Assembly (NCBI GenBank): GCA_021738725.1
Contig: JAIPBE010000010.1
Span: 1 to 64,000, forward strand
Length of the DNA stretch: 64,000 nt
Direction of reading: 5' to 3'
From: Saprospiraceae bacterium
GTDB lineage: Bacteria > Bacteroidota > Bacteroidia > Chitinophagales > Saprospiraceae
Shown in pieces: positions 1 to 8,619 of the stretch; the stretch's first letter is position 1; every line of letters begins with the position of its first letter. The notes under the pieces were generated by a model. That model had not been told where the DNA came from. It ran no database searches and was given only the letters and a program-made list of their open reading frames with translations. A program made the position numbers and the translations under genes.

Positions 1-248
1 CTTGGCGGAAGGCGATGCAGGGCAAAAGTCCCTGCATATCAAAATTCACGATGACACCCAAGAATGGAATACTGCACCTGCGTTGAAGGCAATGCCCAAT
101 AGAATTTCTTTTGACACTTTTGAATCAAAGAATAAGAAAGCCCAATTTGGTGATAAGCGCTTTCGACAACCCCGAGGACTCTGTAATGATGTCCGGGATT
201 GCCGATTGCGTATGAATAAAAACATGAGAGTGTACACCCGGTTTGAGA

Positions 249-406
249 GTACGACTAGAGTACAATGAATGTACCATGAGTGTACGTTTAGAGTACCATA
301 GGAGTACGACAGGAGTACGACAGGAGTACGACAGGAGTACGACAGGAGTACGACAGGAGTACGACAGGAGTACGACAGGAGTACAAAAGGAGTACAAGGG
401 AAGTAC
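249..406. repeat. 11-bp phased GTAC minisatellite
   Basis: GTAC occurs at exactly 11-bp steps fifteen times in a row (249, 260, 271 and so on to 403). The seven central units are identical (ggagtacgaca), while the outer units keep only GTAC and a purine-rich neighbourhood. Because 11 is not a multiple of three, all frames are free of stops, which creates long artificial ORFs on both strands. I regard it as non-coding. The period is close to one helical turn, so each palindromic GTAC faces the same side of the DNA. Confidence 0.9.
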
Positions 407-520
407 AGGAGGTTCAGCACTGAAGCACAGATACAGCACAGATAAGGTACCAAAGGAGTGCCGGTAATGCAGTTGGAGAGTACAAACGAAGTAGGACATG
501 AATGACCCAAAGACGAACCG

Positions 521-536
521 CCCCGAGTACTCGGGG
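521..536. repeat. REP-like palindrome CCCCGAGTACTCGGGG
   Basis: This is a perfect 16-bp palindrome in a gene-free stretch. The same core recurs at 51041-51054, and with a CA centre at 50977-50992, so it is a dispersed intergenic element rather than a chance palindrome. A stem of seven or eight base pairs is possible in RNA, but no T-run follows, so it is not a typical terminator. Confidence 0.7.
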
Positions 537-588
537 GGGATGATGAGCGGGATGCATTCTTTTGGCGCGTCAAAAAGGGAGCGCCTCG

Positions 589-612
589 CCGGTCCGCCAG
601 CTGGCGGACCGG
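589..612. repeat. 24-bp perfect palindrome (CCGGTCCGCCAG arms)
   Basis: The arms CCGGTCCGCCAG and its complement abut without a spacer. Palindromes with a CCGCCAGCTGGCGG core are familiar as intergenic scatter in Bacteroidota genomes (general recollection). A degenerate relative, cgcctaccggcgg, lies at about 7559-7573. No function is assigned. Confidence 0.65.
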
Positions 613-1127
613 GCCAAGTATGAAATACTACAACTAAAAAGTTGTGCACAGAACCACAGAGCAAAACTCCAACCCCCAATGTTGGGCGACAAACAATCCT
701 GGACAGATGCCCTGCATGCTACCCTGGATATATCGCTACCTGCTGGTACCCAGCAATGCCTTTCGGCGCTATCTACCCCATACCCAATGGGCGATGGTCA
801 GGAGGACGCATATCAACAGAAGTTTCATGTTGTAAACATCTGCGTTCCGGGGAAGATTACCCTGTTTCTTCTGCAGGTTTGTCCGGGCGGCGTCCATTCC
901 GATCTGGATGCACTCGGAGGAACGTGGGGCAACTAACTGACCAGTCTGGGTGCGGGTTTGGTGGCACTTCGTGGCTATGACCAGAACGGTTAGAGCAATG
1001 GTTTTTGACCCATCCGAGACATGCCGATCCAATACTTGATGGCCTCCGGATCAAAACTTTGAACGGTATGGTGTGTTCCCATTGCAGGAAGTGTGAACAA
1101 CAAAGTGATGGATAAGTCGTTTTGTCG
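613..1127. other. gene-free stretch
   Basis: Several short overlapping frames are open on both strands here, but none has a recognisable domain, a signal sequence, a plausible start context or consistent codon use. Bases 1-248 are equally featureless. I see no RNA gene. The desaturase promoter lies at the right edge. Confidence 0.5.
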
Positions 1128-1135
1128 TACCTTTG
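1128..1135 (+). promoter_or_regulatory. promoter -7 box for desaturase
   Basis: TACCTTTG matches the Bacteroidota -7 consensus TAnnTTTG. It ends 21 nt before the ATG at 1157, leaving a short leader. A TTTTG stands just upstream, but the usual -33 spacing is not met. Confidence 0.6.
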
Positions 1136-1156
1136 CGGCTTCTACTAACAGAGCGT

Positions 1157-2293
1157 ATGACCTTTATTCCTCCCAAGTATAACAAGCACTCGCTGGCGAC
1201 TTTCTATCCGACGTTGCGCAGCCGGGTAAACAACTACTTTACCGAGAACAATCTCTCTCGGAATGCGAATGCCACCATGGTGACCAAAACGGTCATCCTG
1301 CTGGTGGTCTATCTGGCACCTCTCGGCTTGCTTTACTTTGGTGACATTTCGTCCAAATGGATGGTCTTCGGCTTGTGGGTCATCATGGGATTTGGCATGG
1401 CCGGCATCGGCATGGCCGTCATGCATGATGCCAATCACGGCGCTTATTCAAAGAATACCAAGGTGAACAATCTGATCGGGTATCTCCTCAATATGGTAGG
1501 GGGTAATGCCGATTTCTGGAAGATCCAGCACAACGTATTGCACCATACCTATACGAATGTGACCGGAGCCGATGAAGATATCGATACACCACCTTTTTTA
1601 CGGTTTTCGCCACATGAAGAGCGGAAGTGGATCCACCGTTATCAGCATTGGTATGCCCTGTTCTTTTATGGATTTCTGACCATTCCCTGGATCACCAGCA
1701 AGGAATTACAGCAGTTGAATGATTACAGAAAGAAGGGATTGATCCCGGGTGGCAAGCCGTTCAGGAACCTTTTGATCCGTTCTATCGTATGGAAGATTGG
1801 GTACTACGTGTATTTGCTCGTGTTACCCATGTTGCTTACACCTGTATCCCCGTGGTTTACACTGATCTGTTTCCTGACCATGCATTATATAGCGAGTTTC
1901 TTGCTGGGCATGATCTTCCAAACAGCGCATGTAATGCCCTCACTGGACTTCCCGAAACCGGACGAAACCGGCAATCTGGAAAACAATTGGGCCGTACATC
2001 AGTTATATACCACTACGAATTATGCCCCCAAGAGCCGGGTTTTTGCCTGGTTTGTTGGAGGCTTGAACTTTCAGGTCGAACACCATCTGTTCCCCAACAT
2101 TTGCCACGTCCACTACAAACGGATATCGGCGATCGTCAAGGAAACAGCCAGGGAATTTGGCCTGCCTTATCACTCACAGAAAAATTTCCTGGACGCTGTT
2201 CGGGGCCATCTTCAAATTTTGAAGACGCTCGGACGCCAGGATCATTTGCCGGTTCCTGCAGGCATTCCCATGGAAGAAATGCAGTCCGTTTAA
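1157..2293 (+). CDS. membrane fatty acid desaturase
   Basis: 378-residue integral-membrane acyl-lipid desaturase that introduces double bonds into membrane fatty acids, using a di-iron centre and reduced electron carriers. All three histidine boxes are visible: HDANH at residues 90-94, HNVLHH at 125-130 and QVEHH at 306-310. The QVEHH form is that of the front-end/delta-5/6-like branch. Hydrophobic stretches flank the boxes (about 45-90 and 195-260). No cytochrome b5 domain is fused. The ATG at 1157 was chosen over an upstream TTG in frame at 1133 because that codon overlaps the promoter box. The gene stands alone. The family is clear; the regiospecificity is not. Confidence 0.93.
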   Translation: MTFIPPKYNKHSLATFYPTLRSRVNNYFTENNLSRNANATMVTKTVILLVVYLAPLGLLYFGDISSKWMVFGLWVIMGFGMAGIGMAVMHDANHGAYSKNTKVNNLIGYLLNMVGGNADFWKIQHNVLHHTYTNVTGADEDIDTPPFLRFSPHEERKWIHRYQHWYALFFYGFLTIPWITSKELQQLNDYRKKGLIPGGKPFRNLLIRSIVWKIGYYVYLLVLPMLLTPVSPWFTLICFLTMHYIASFLLGMIFQTAHVMPSLDFPKPDETGNLENNWAVHQLYTTTNYAPKSRVFAWFVGGLNFQVEHHLFPNICHVHYKRISAIVKETAREFGLPYHSQKNFLDAVRGHLQILKTLGRQDHLPVPAGIPMEEMQSV

Positions 2294-2474
2294 CCCAAAT
2301 TATTATTCACACCTCCTCGTTCTCGTTACTTTTTCCTGCAAGCGGAGTATCTGGTTTTGACAAAAGAGTCATCCATTCAGCCCCGCGACCGGACCGCCCG
2401 ACCTTCTCGGATCTGTTCCGGACCTATCCTGCCGGACACGGCCGGGCCTGAGGCGGCTCATTTTAAGCAGTTTT

Positions 2475-3743
2475 ATGAAAGATCAAACAACTTCGCGGTT
2501 CAAGCGTAAACCATCACGCTCGTCCGCACCCCATGCCGGTGGATCAAATTCCGGCAGACCACAGCGTGACGGATCCCGATTTGGGGGGCCGTCCCGCGGC
2601 AATGGTAAGAAATTCAAAAAAAGCGCGGAGATCCCCCACTACAAGTTTATCCAGGCAGCCCTTCCCAAGGAGGAAGAGCCAACCATCGAGACAAGACCTT
2701 ATTCCAGTCTGGATCTGCATCCGGATCTGCAACGGGTGATCGCCTCGAAAGGCTATACCCACACCACCCCCATCCAGGATCAGGCCATCGAGCCAGGGAT
2801 CGCCGGACGGGATATCCTGGGTATCGCTCAGACCGGTACGGGCAAAACCGCTGCGTTTCTCATTCCCATGATCCAAATGTGGCTGGTCGATCCCGATTTC
2901 CCATCTGCACTGGTCACGGTTCCGACAAGGGAACTGGCTCTCCAGGTGGAAGATGAGTTCCGCAGCCTGACCAAAGGCCTGGGCATGTATTCTGCCACCT
3001 TCATCGGTGGAGGAAGTGTCAGCGCCGACGTCCGCAAGCTGCAACAGGGACATCACCTGATCGTCGGAACCCCGGGTCGACTCCTCGACCTGACCCAGCG
3101 CCGCGCCCTCAATCTTCGTCCGTTTACCACTCTGGTCCTGGACGAATTTGATCGCATGCTGGACATGGGCTTCATCAATGACGTGAAGAAGATCATCGAA
3201 CTGATGCCGAACAGGCACCAGACGATGCTATTCTCCGCTACTATCGACAAAAGTCAACAACCCTACATCCAGGAGTTGCTTACGGAACCGGTCACCGTTC
3301 AGGTCAACTCCGGCGCACAGACAGCCGAGCATATCGAACAGGATGTGATCCGGATCGAACCGGGGATGGACAAATTTCAGATGCTGGAAGATCTCTTGCA
3401 CAAGCCGGAGATGGAAAAGGTGCTGGTCTTTCTGGAAACCAAACATCGTGTCGACAAGCTGACGACCAAACTGGTCCGCTCCGGATTTAAAGCCCAGCAG
3501 ATCCATGGCAACAAATCACAAAGCCAGCGCCAACGGGCATTGGAGTCCTTCCGCTCTGGCAGATCCTCCATCCTGGTAGCGACAGATGTAGCCTCACGAG
3601 GACTGGATATCAGTGATGTGACCCACGTGATCAACTTTGAGACACCGAAGACATTTGACAGTTATATCCACCGGATCGGACGTACCGGCCGGGCGGGTAA
3701 AGCAGGCAAGGCCTTTACCTTTGTAGAAGGAATCGTCAAATAG
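2475..3743 (+). CDS. DEAD-box RNA helicase, RhlE-like, with DEFD motif II
   Basis: 422-residue ATP-dependent RNA helicase, probably acting in ribosome assembly or RNA turnover in the cytoplasm. Residues 1-50 are a basic Arg/Ser/Gly-rich tail. The Q motif (TPIQDQAI), Walker A AQTGTGKT (118-125), PTRELALQ, TPGRLLD, SAT and the C-terminal HRIGRTGR arginine-finger motif are all present. Motif II reads DEFD (223-226) rather than DEAD. The catalytic D and E are kept, so the protein should be active. It ends soon after motif VI without the basic C-terminal extension of many RhlE proteins. A strong terminator follows at 3771. Confidence 0.93.
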   Translation: MKDQTTSRFKRKPSRSSAPHAGGSNSGRPQRDGSRFGGPSRGNGKKFKKSAEIPHYKFIQAALPKEEEPTIETRPYSSLDLHPDLQRVIASKGYTHTTPIQDQAIEPGIAGRDILGIAQTGTGKTAAFLIPMIQMWLVDPDFPSALVTVPTRELALQVEDEFRSLTKGLGMYSATFIGGGSVSADVRKLQQGHHLIVGTPGRLLDLTQRRALNLRPFTTLVLDEFDRMLDMGFINDVKKIIELMPNRHQTMLFSATIDKSQQPYIQELLTEPVTVQVNSGAQTAEHIEQDVIRIEPGMDKFQMLEDLLHKPEMEKVLVFLETKHRVDKLTTKLVRSGFKAQQIHGNKSQSQRQRALESFRSGRSSILVATDVASRGLDISDVTHVINFETPKTFDSYIHRIGRTGRAGKAGKAFTFVEGIVK

Positions 3744-3770
3744 CCCCAAACAGATGATCTTCATCATTCG

Positions 3771-3805
3771 GCAGACCGGAAGTCACTTTGTGGCTTCCGG
3801 TCTGC
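3771..3805 (+). terminator. intrinsic terminator after the helicase gene
   Basis: A perfect 12-bp stem (gcagaccggaag with its complement) encloses an 11-nt loop and is followed by gtatttta. It sits 27 nt downstream of the helicase stop codon. Confidence 0.8.
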
Positions 3806-3833
3806 GTATTTTAGGCAGCACAATCAAACCACT

Positions 3834-4241
3834 ATGAGAAATCACATTATCCCTGCTATCGTTGCCGGTGTCGTATTGCTCATCCTCAGCGTGGCTACGC
3901 TGTATGGATTGGTCGCCCTGTTTCCCGGGTTGGCTCAGGAGTATTACAACCCCATCTTCCGCGCGGAAGATGACCGGAACTGGATGTATTATGTGCATCC
4001 GTTTATCCTCAGCTTCGCACTCGCCTGGTTTTGGGATCGGTTCAAAGAAAAATTCTCAGGCTCCTGGATCCTTCGCGGACTCGAGCTTGGACTGGTCTAT
4101 GTGATCGTCGCGACCATACCGGTGATGTGGATCACGTTCAGTGCCATCGACGTGGGTGCTTCCATGGTCATGACCTGGATCGCCTACGGATTTGCACAGA
4201 CCACCGTTGCCGGTTGGATCTTCGCCAAAATGAATCCATAG
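3834..4241 (+). CDS. small four-helix membrane protein, unknown
   Basis: 135 residues with four hydrophobic segments (about 6-30, 53-68, 82-104 and 108-130) separated by short charged loops, one of them WDRFKEKFSG. I do not recognise the family. The signal-like first helix has no cleavage site, so an inner-membrane protein is likely. The ATG at 3834 follows the helicase terminator by 28 nt, so the gene must have its own promoter, although no clear TAnnTTTG box is visible. Coding is supported by the regular pattern of helices and loops. Confidence 0.75.
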   Translation: MRNHIIPAIVAGVVLLILSVATLYGLVALFPGLAQEYYNPIFRAEDDRNWMYYVHPFILSFALAWFWDRFKEKFSGSWILRGLELGLVYVIVATIPVMWITFSAIDVGASMVMTWIAYGFAQTTVAGWIFAKMNP

Positions 4242-4388
4242 GAGGCGAATGCAGCCCTGTCTGGACTATATTGACCGGCACTCTGGCCCCCAGAGTCGCC
4301 TGTCGATCTATCTGCATACCATGTTTGCGCCATACGGAGTTGGTGCAAATTGGGTATCTCATGAACTTCCATTCTTCTAGGGAAAGAA

Positions 4389-4640
4389 ATGGATCTGTTA
4401 CCTCCATGTACTCCGGACGGGAGTGTCAAGGTCGGGTTTACCCAAGGCAATGAGTTGTCGAATCGGCTTGGATTGTTCGCATCCAAGGGCAGGAAGCAGG
4501 TGCTGAGCGTCACCTTTCAAGTATTGGATGATGTTCCTGAAGCGGCGCTATGGGAAAGCGATATCGAAGCGTTGGCACTGGATCTGCAGTCCAGTCCGTA
4601 TGAAAGGTGGTTGGGACAGGAAGGCGACGCGATCAAATGA
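4389..4640 (+). CDS. hypothetical 83-residue protein
   Basis: Small ORF starting with ATG after a purine-rich agggaaaga. Its stop directly abuts the stop of the convergent superoxide dismutase gene. The product has balanced composition, no signal peptide and no membrane segment. I recognise no domain. It could be a real small gene or a chance ORF in an otherwise empty 400-bp gap. Bases 4242-4388 show nothing else. Confidence 0.35.
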   Translation: MDLLPPCTPDGSVKVGFTQGNELSNRLGLFASKGRKQVLSVTFQVLDDVPEAALWESDIEALALDLQSSPYERWLGQEGDAIK

Positions 4641-5348
4641 TCAACCGAAGAGGGTATTGACCCGTTCCCAGTTGACGACGTTCCAGAAGGCGCTGATATA
4701 GTCACTCCGCTTGTTTTGATAGTGGAGGTAGTAAGCGTGCTCCCAGACATCCAGGCCAAGGATGGGTATCCCGGTTTTATCGGTGATCTTCGTCATCAGG
4801 GGGTTATCCTGATTCGGAGTGGAAGTGATGAACAAGCCACCTGCCCCGTCCTTGCAAAGCCAGGCCCATCCGGACCCGAATCGACTTCCTGCGGCATCCG
4901 CAAACGCCTTCTTGAATGTATCCATATCACCCCATTCCCGTTGAATGGCGGCAGTCAGTCGTTCGCCGGGTTGTGTTTTTTTCGGGGTCATCCATTCCCA
5001 GAACATGGTGTGATTCCAATGACCACCTCCGTTGTTGCGCAAGGCCGTGTCCCCCGGTTTGATGGTGGCCAGCAGTTTTTCCAATGAAAGGCTTTGCAAG
5101 TTGAGATGGGGCTCCAGCGCAGTGTTGAGTTTGGTCACATATCCCTTATGGTGCCGATCATGATGAATCTCCATCGTTTTGGCATCAATGCTTGGTACCA
5201 GATCCGCGAAACCATAAGCCAAGTCCGGAAGAGCATAGGGGTAGCGACCCATAGAAGCGGCACCAACCATCGTTTTTAAGGGCGAACATCCCACAAGTGT
5301 TCCTGCTCCAATAATTCCTGAAAGTTTTAAAAATGTGCGCTTTTCCAT
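4641..5348 (-). CDS. exported superoxide dismutase (Fe/Mn family)
   Basis: 235-residue superoxide dismutase. Metal ligands are visible in MEIHHDRHH (His62), GGHWNHTMFW and the signature DVWEHAYY. The GGHxNH context and NQDNPLM resemble the manganese-type subgroup. Unlike cytoplasmic SODs it begins with an export signal: KRTFLK is twin-arginine-like and LVGC (Cys21) is a lipobox, so it is probably a lipoprotein or periplasmic enzyme guarding the envelope against superoxide. The ATG at 5348 was chosen because the signal starts there and a promoter box lies 15 nt upstream; the longer upstream frame has no support. Confidence 0.93.
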   Translation of the reverse strand: MEKRTFLKLSGIIGAGTLVGCSPLKTMVGAASMGRYPYALPDLAYGFADLVPSIDAKTMEIHHDRHHKGYVTKLNTALEPHLNLQSLSLEKLLATIKPGDTALRNNGGGHWNHTMFWEWMTPKKTQPGERLTAAIQREWGDMDTFKKAFADAAGSRFGSGWAWLCKDGAGGLFITSTPNQDNPLMTKITDKTGIPILGLDVWEHAYYLHYQNKRSDYISAFWNVVNWERVNTLFG

Positions 5349-5363
5349 GGTTTGATCTTTCTT

Positions 5364-5371
5364 CCAAGGTA
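5364..5371 (-). promoter_or_regulatory. promoter -7 box for superoxide dismutase
   Basis: On the minus strand the sequence reads TACCTTGG, one base off TAnnTTTG, ending 15 nt before the SOD start codon. Confidence 0.45.
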
Positions 5372-5470
5372 CAACAAATGAGACCGCCTCAGGGTTTTCC
5401 GAGACCTTGGAATTCGTAGAGATGGTTTGGGGAGGCGTACAATGTGACGGAATTTCCGATCTTGACTTCG

Positions 5471-6688
5471 ATGAGCAATGCGATCTATTTTCTTCCATTC
5501 GTTTTCTGTTTATGGATGACCAGTCCGCTCCAGGAGCCAGGGTTGACGACCGCTCAGCCGGGATTGGCTGACAACCACTATTATTCAGAGATCCCCTTCC
5601 GCATGGAGCGGGGAAAGATCCTGGTGACCGTCCGGATAGGGAATGCTGATCGCACATTCCTGGTAGATACGGGTGCGCCTTTTATGGTGGATGTTGCACT
5701 GGCTGAAGAAATGGGGTATACCGTTGTCGGTTCGAAGGGATTGAAAGATGCAGCAGGGAACACCACGCGGGTGAACACCCTCGAGGTGCCAGAGCTGGTG
5801 CTCGGAGAAGTGCGCTTTTCGAATTTGCACGCTCTGGTGTATGATTTTCACAACAGCCTGTTGGGATGCTTCGGGATCGATGGTATCATCGGCAGCAATC
5901 TGTTGAGTAAAAGTGTGATTCAGTTTGACTGGAAGGCCGGAAGAATGATCTTGACGGATGATGCTCATCGGCTGGGACTGGAGGTCGCGGAATCGATCAA
6001 GATCCGTGTCGATAAAAAGCAATCCAGCCCCTATGTACCGGTCCGGTTACAAGAAAGAATCAGGATCTGGAGCTTGCTTGATACGGGCTCGGACGACTTC
6101 TATACGATCAGTCAGCAGGATCTCGCGGCTGTTCAGGCGAAAGGACATCTGACGGCTGCGCCATTATCACAGGCTTCCGGAAGTGCCTCCCTGGGATTGA
6201 TCGGGGGGAATGATTCGGACAAAGAACTGCTCATTGATGCTGGTTCACTCGCGTTGGAGCAGGTCCGCGTGGCGGCAAATGTCGCCATTGAATCCAATCA
6301 GGATCAGGACTCCCGGCTTGGGACTCAATTGCTGGAGCGAGGCACCCTGACCATCGATTACAAAAAGAGACGCGTCTGGTTTGTCCCCTATCCGGATTTG
6401 CCAGACTACCAGTACAGTCAGTTTGGATTGGGCTTTGTTCCGGTAGGGGATTACTGGATCATCAAGGAAGTCTGGTCGGGATCGGAAGCAGCAGAAGAGG
6501 GTGTCGTCAATGGGGATACGCTATTGCATTACGGGCGCATTGACATGACTGCGAACAGTGTTTGTGACGTCTTGTTCCAGCTGCCAGCAGAAAGAGAAGC
6601 AGACAGTTTACAGGTGGTGGTCAAGCACGTACATCCCGGAGAAGAGAGAGGTTATACCTTGAAAAAACGGGTTTATTCAGGCGATTGA
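5471..6688 (+). CDS. secreted retropepsin-like aspartyl protease with PDZ domain
   Basis: 405 residues. An N-terminal hydrophobic signal (residues 1-22) is followed by two pepsin/retropepsin half-domains, each with a catalytic motif: VDTGAPF (Asp66) and LDTGSDD (Asp204). A C-terminal PDZ-like domain (about 320-395; contains GSEAAEEGVVNGDTLL) follows. Single-chain retropepsin-like proteases with PDZ domains are common, mostly uncharacterised envelope proteins in Bacteroidota. The ATG at 5471 is preferred over a GTG in frame at 5444 because it places the signal peptide at the N-terminus. The 3' end overlaps the convergent glycosyltransferase gene by 16 nt. Confidence 0.88.
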   Translation: MSNAIYFLPFVFCLWMTSPLQEPGLTTAQPGLADNHYYSEIPFRMERGKILVTVRIGNADRTFLVDTGAPFMVDVALAEEMGYTVVGSKGLKDAAGNTTRVNTLEVPELVLGEVRFSNLHALVYDFHNSLLGCFGIDGIIGSNLLSKSVIQFDWKAGRMILTDDAHRLGLEVAESIKIRVDKKQSSPYVPVRLQERIRIWSLLDTGSDDFYTISQQDLAAVQAKGHLTAAPLSQASGSASLGLIGGNDSDKELLIDAGSLALEQVRVAANVAIESNQDQDSRLGTQLLERGTLTIDYKKRRVWFVPYPDLPDYQYSQFGLGFVPVGDYWIIKEVWSGSEAAEEGVVNGDTLLHYGRIDMTANSVCDVLFQLPAEREADSLQVVVKHVHPGEERGYTLKKRVYSGD

Positions 6689-7434
6689 TGACCGTGTTGT
6701 CGGAGGGCTACTTCCCGCCAATACACATAGGACGCAGAGCTGCATGCAATGATCCAGCCAACCCGACCATCCAGGAATCCAAGTGCCCCGATATATTCTC
6801 GGAGAAACCGATAGGCAGGCTTGACCCATACGCGAAGCCAACTGCCGGATTTGCCTTTTCGCATCAGTTCTTTGGCAGCCAATTGGCTGTATCGTTTCTG
6901 TTTTTGGAATAATTCGTCCCGGTTCTGGTAGGCATAATGGATGAGGTCGCCGGTCAGCGTACCGACTTGAACGGTCGGTCCAATGGAGATGGATTCATGG
7001 ATGATGGCGGGGCCATAGGAGCACGTGCGGCGATCGAAAAGCCGGACGATTCGATCGGGATACCATGCGCCGTGACGGATGGGTTGCCCGGCAAAATGAT
7101 TGAGTCGATTCAGGACCCATGCATCTGCGGTCCAGTTGGTACAAGCATGTTGGATGGAGGTGGCGAGTTTAGGGCTGAGGACCTCATCGGCATCCAGGAC
7201 TAGAATGTGATCCTGCCTCGCCTGATCAACCGCAAACTGTTTTTGGTCGCGAAAACCGAGGAAGGGTTGTTGGATGATCCGGGCTCCGAAGGATTCGGCG
7301 ATGGCGACAGTTTGATCGGTCGACCCGGAATCCACGATGAGGATCTCCTGGACGATATCCTGTGCACTGGCCAGACAATCAGCGAGATACTGTTCGGCAT
7401 TCAGGGTGATGATGACCAGGGAGAGGGCAGGCAT
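6673..7434 (-). CDS. family 2 glycosyltransferase, LPS-core type
   Basis: 253-residue GT-A fold glycosyltransferase resembling the WaaE/KdtX/LgtF group that adds glucose to lipopolysaccharide inner core. The start SLVIITLNAEQYLADCLAS, the VDSGSTDQT loop and the DADE metal-binding motif are typical. A C-terminal amphipathic/hydrophobic stretch (about 210-245) probably attaches it to the inner membrane. Its exact sugar donor cannot be read from sequence. It is monocistronic and convergent with the aspartyl protease gene. Confidence 0.88.
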   Translation of the reverse strand: MPALSLVIITLNAEQYLADCLASAQDIVQEILIVDSGSTDQTVAIAESFGARIIQQPFLGFRDQKQFAVDQARQDHILVLDADEVLSPKLATSIQHACTNWTADAWVLNRLNHFAGQPIRHGAWYPDRIVRLFDRRTCSYGPAIIHESISIGPTVQVGTLTGDLIHYAYQNRDELFQKQKRYSQLAAKELMRKGKSGSWLRVWVKPAYRFLREYIGALGFLDGRVGWIIACSSASYVYWREVALRQHGHQSPE

Positions 7435-7683
7435 GCTGCAAACTTACGATGGAGGGACGTTATGGGGTTATTTCGTTATTGAGTTATTTCGTGGACCGAA
7501 TGAAAGGCGCCAGGATGGACGGTGGAAATTCCAAATTTCAAAAAACTAATCATAAACCCGCCTACCGGCGGCCAGGAAAATTCCAAATCCGAAATTCAAA
7601 TGACCCAAATAAAAGGGACTGAGATGGGTAGAACGTAGAACGTAGAATGAAGAATGGACAACGAATAACCAACTGAATTCCGT
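7435..7683. repeat. intergenic low-complexity repeats
   Basis: The gap contains no gene. It is built of degenerate short repeats: two passages of the form ttatttcgttattgagttat at about 7466-7495, aattccaaatt-type words at about 7525-7600, and gtagaacgtagaacgtag at about 7626-7645. The same word families recur at 8.7, 12.0 and 18.6 kb. Confidence 0.6.
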
Positions 7684-7691
7684 TATCTTTC
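7684..7691 (+). promoter_or_regulatory. -7 box 5 nt before the GNAT start
   Basis: TATCTTTC resembles TAnnTTTG and ends only 5 nt before the ATG at 7697, which implies a leaderless or nearly leaderless transcript. Confidence 0.5.
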
Positions 7692-7696
7692 TTGAT

Positions 7697-8254
7697 ATGA
7701 TGAATACATCAAAGGCATTGATTGAAACGAAGCGGTTACGACTCCGGACCTGGCGGACGGACGATGTGGATCGTTTTGCTGAGATCAATGCGGATCCGGA
7801 GGTGATGCAGTTTTTTCCAGGGCCCCTTACTAAAGCGGAAACGGCAGCTATGATCGAGCGTATGCAGACACATCAGCAGGAGCATGGATTCTGTTTTTGG
7901 GCGGTGGATCAATTGTCGGATAATTCGTTGATCGGAATGATCGGTCTCAGTCGTCCAAAGATGGACGTCCACTTTACACCCTGTGTGGAAATTGGTTGGC
8001 GTCTTCATCCAGATAGCTGGGGCAAGGGCCTGGCCACAGAGGGTGCCCGTGCTTGTTTGCATTATGCCTGGAATGATCTGGGACTGGACGAGATCGTTTC
8101 TTTTACGGCAGAAATAAATAAGTCTTCCGAGCGCGTGATGCAAAAGATCGGCATGACCAGAGACGCTACATTCTTTCATCCAAAAATTCCTAAGGACCAC
8201 CGACTGCAACCGCATGTACTCTATCGAATTCGACCATCATTGTTCCCTGTTTAG
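7697..8254 (+). CDS. GNAT acetyltransferase, RimJ/RimL-like
   Basis: 185-residue N-acetyltransferase that moves acetyl from acetyl-CoA to an amino group. The RLRLRTWRTDDVDRFAEIN start, the EIGWRLHPDSWGKGLATEGA acetyl-CoA loop and the following NKSSERVMQKIGM are characteristic of the RimJ/RimL subgroup (Acetyltransf_3). The target is unknown; such proteins modify ribosomal proteins, antibiotics or small amines. A second ATG follows directly at 7700. The cupin gene begins 35 nt downstream, so the two may be cotranscribed. Confidence 0.9.
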   Translation: MMNTSKALIETKRLRLRTWRTDDVDRFAEINADPEVMQFFPGPLTKAETAAMIERMQTHQQEHGFCFWAVDQLSDNSLIGMIGLSRPKMDVHFTPCVEIGWRLHPDSWGKGLATEGARACLHYAWNDLGLDEIVSFTAEINKSSERVMQKIGMTRDATFFHPKIPKDHRLQPHVLYRIRPSLFPV

Positions 8255-8289
8255 TCGAGACTGTGGGCTCTTCTATTAAATCGTACACC

Positions 8290-8619
8290 ATGCAAAAGCC
8301 ACATATTTCATTAGCAGAAGCTTATACCAAACTGGGTCAATCCAGTGAGCTGTTTCAAACCTTTTTCACGCATGGGACCTTGTCGATCGAATTGTACCAA
8401 CCCAAGGGAAAGGATCTTCAGCAGCCTCATCTACAGGACGAGGTGTATGTTGTAGCTCGGGGTGAGGGCACCTTTATGGTTTCAGAAACACGGGTGTCGT
8501 TTGAAGCTGGGGATGTATTGTTTGCGCCTGCCGGGGCGGTGCACCGGTTTGGGACCTTCAGCGAAGACTTTCTGGTTTGGGTGATCTTCTACGGGCCGAA
8601 GGGAGGGGAAGGAAACTGA
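8290..8619 (+). CDS. small cupin-domain protein
   Basis: 109-residue single-domain cupin_2 protein. The first motif reads QPHLQDEVYVVARGEGTF, and the second is around AGDVLFAPAGAVHRF, supplying His and Glu residues for a metal site. There is no signal peptide. Substrate unknown. The ATG at 8290 is preferred to an upstream GTG at 8263, which lies 9 nt after the GNAT stop and only adds a non-conserved tail. Confidence 0.85.
   Translation: MQKPHISLAEAYTKLGQSSELFQTFFTHGTLSIELYQPKGKDLQQPHLQDEVYVVARGEGTFMVSETRVSFEAGDVLFAPAGAVHRFGTFSEDFLVWVIFYGPKGGEGN

Noticed and set aside
249-406. CRISPR array
   Set aside because: Units are 11 bp and contiguous with no unique spacers; no cas genes are present in the window.
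46-679. Long open frames on both strands across the 11-bp repeat
   Set aside because: An 11-bp period without stop words keeps all frames open; the products are simple periodic strings without a start signal or domain.
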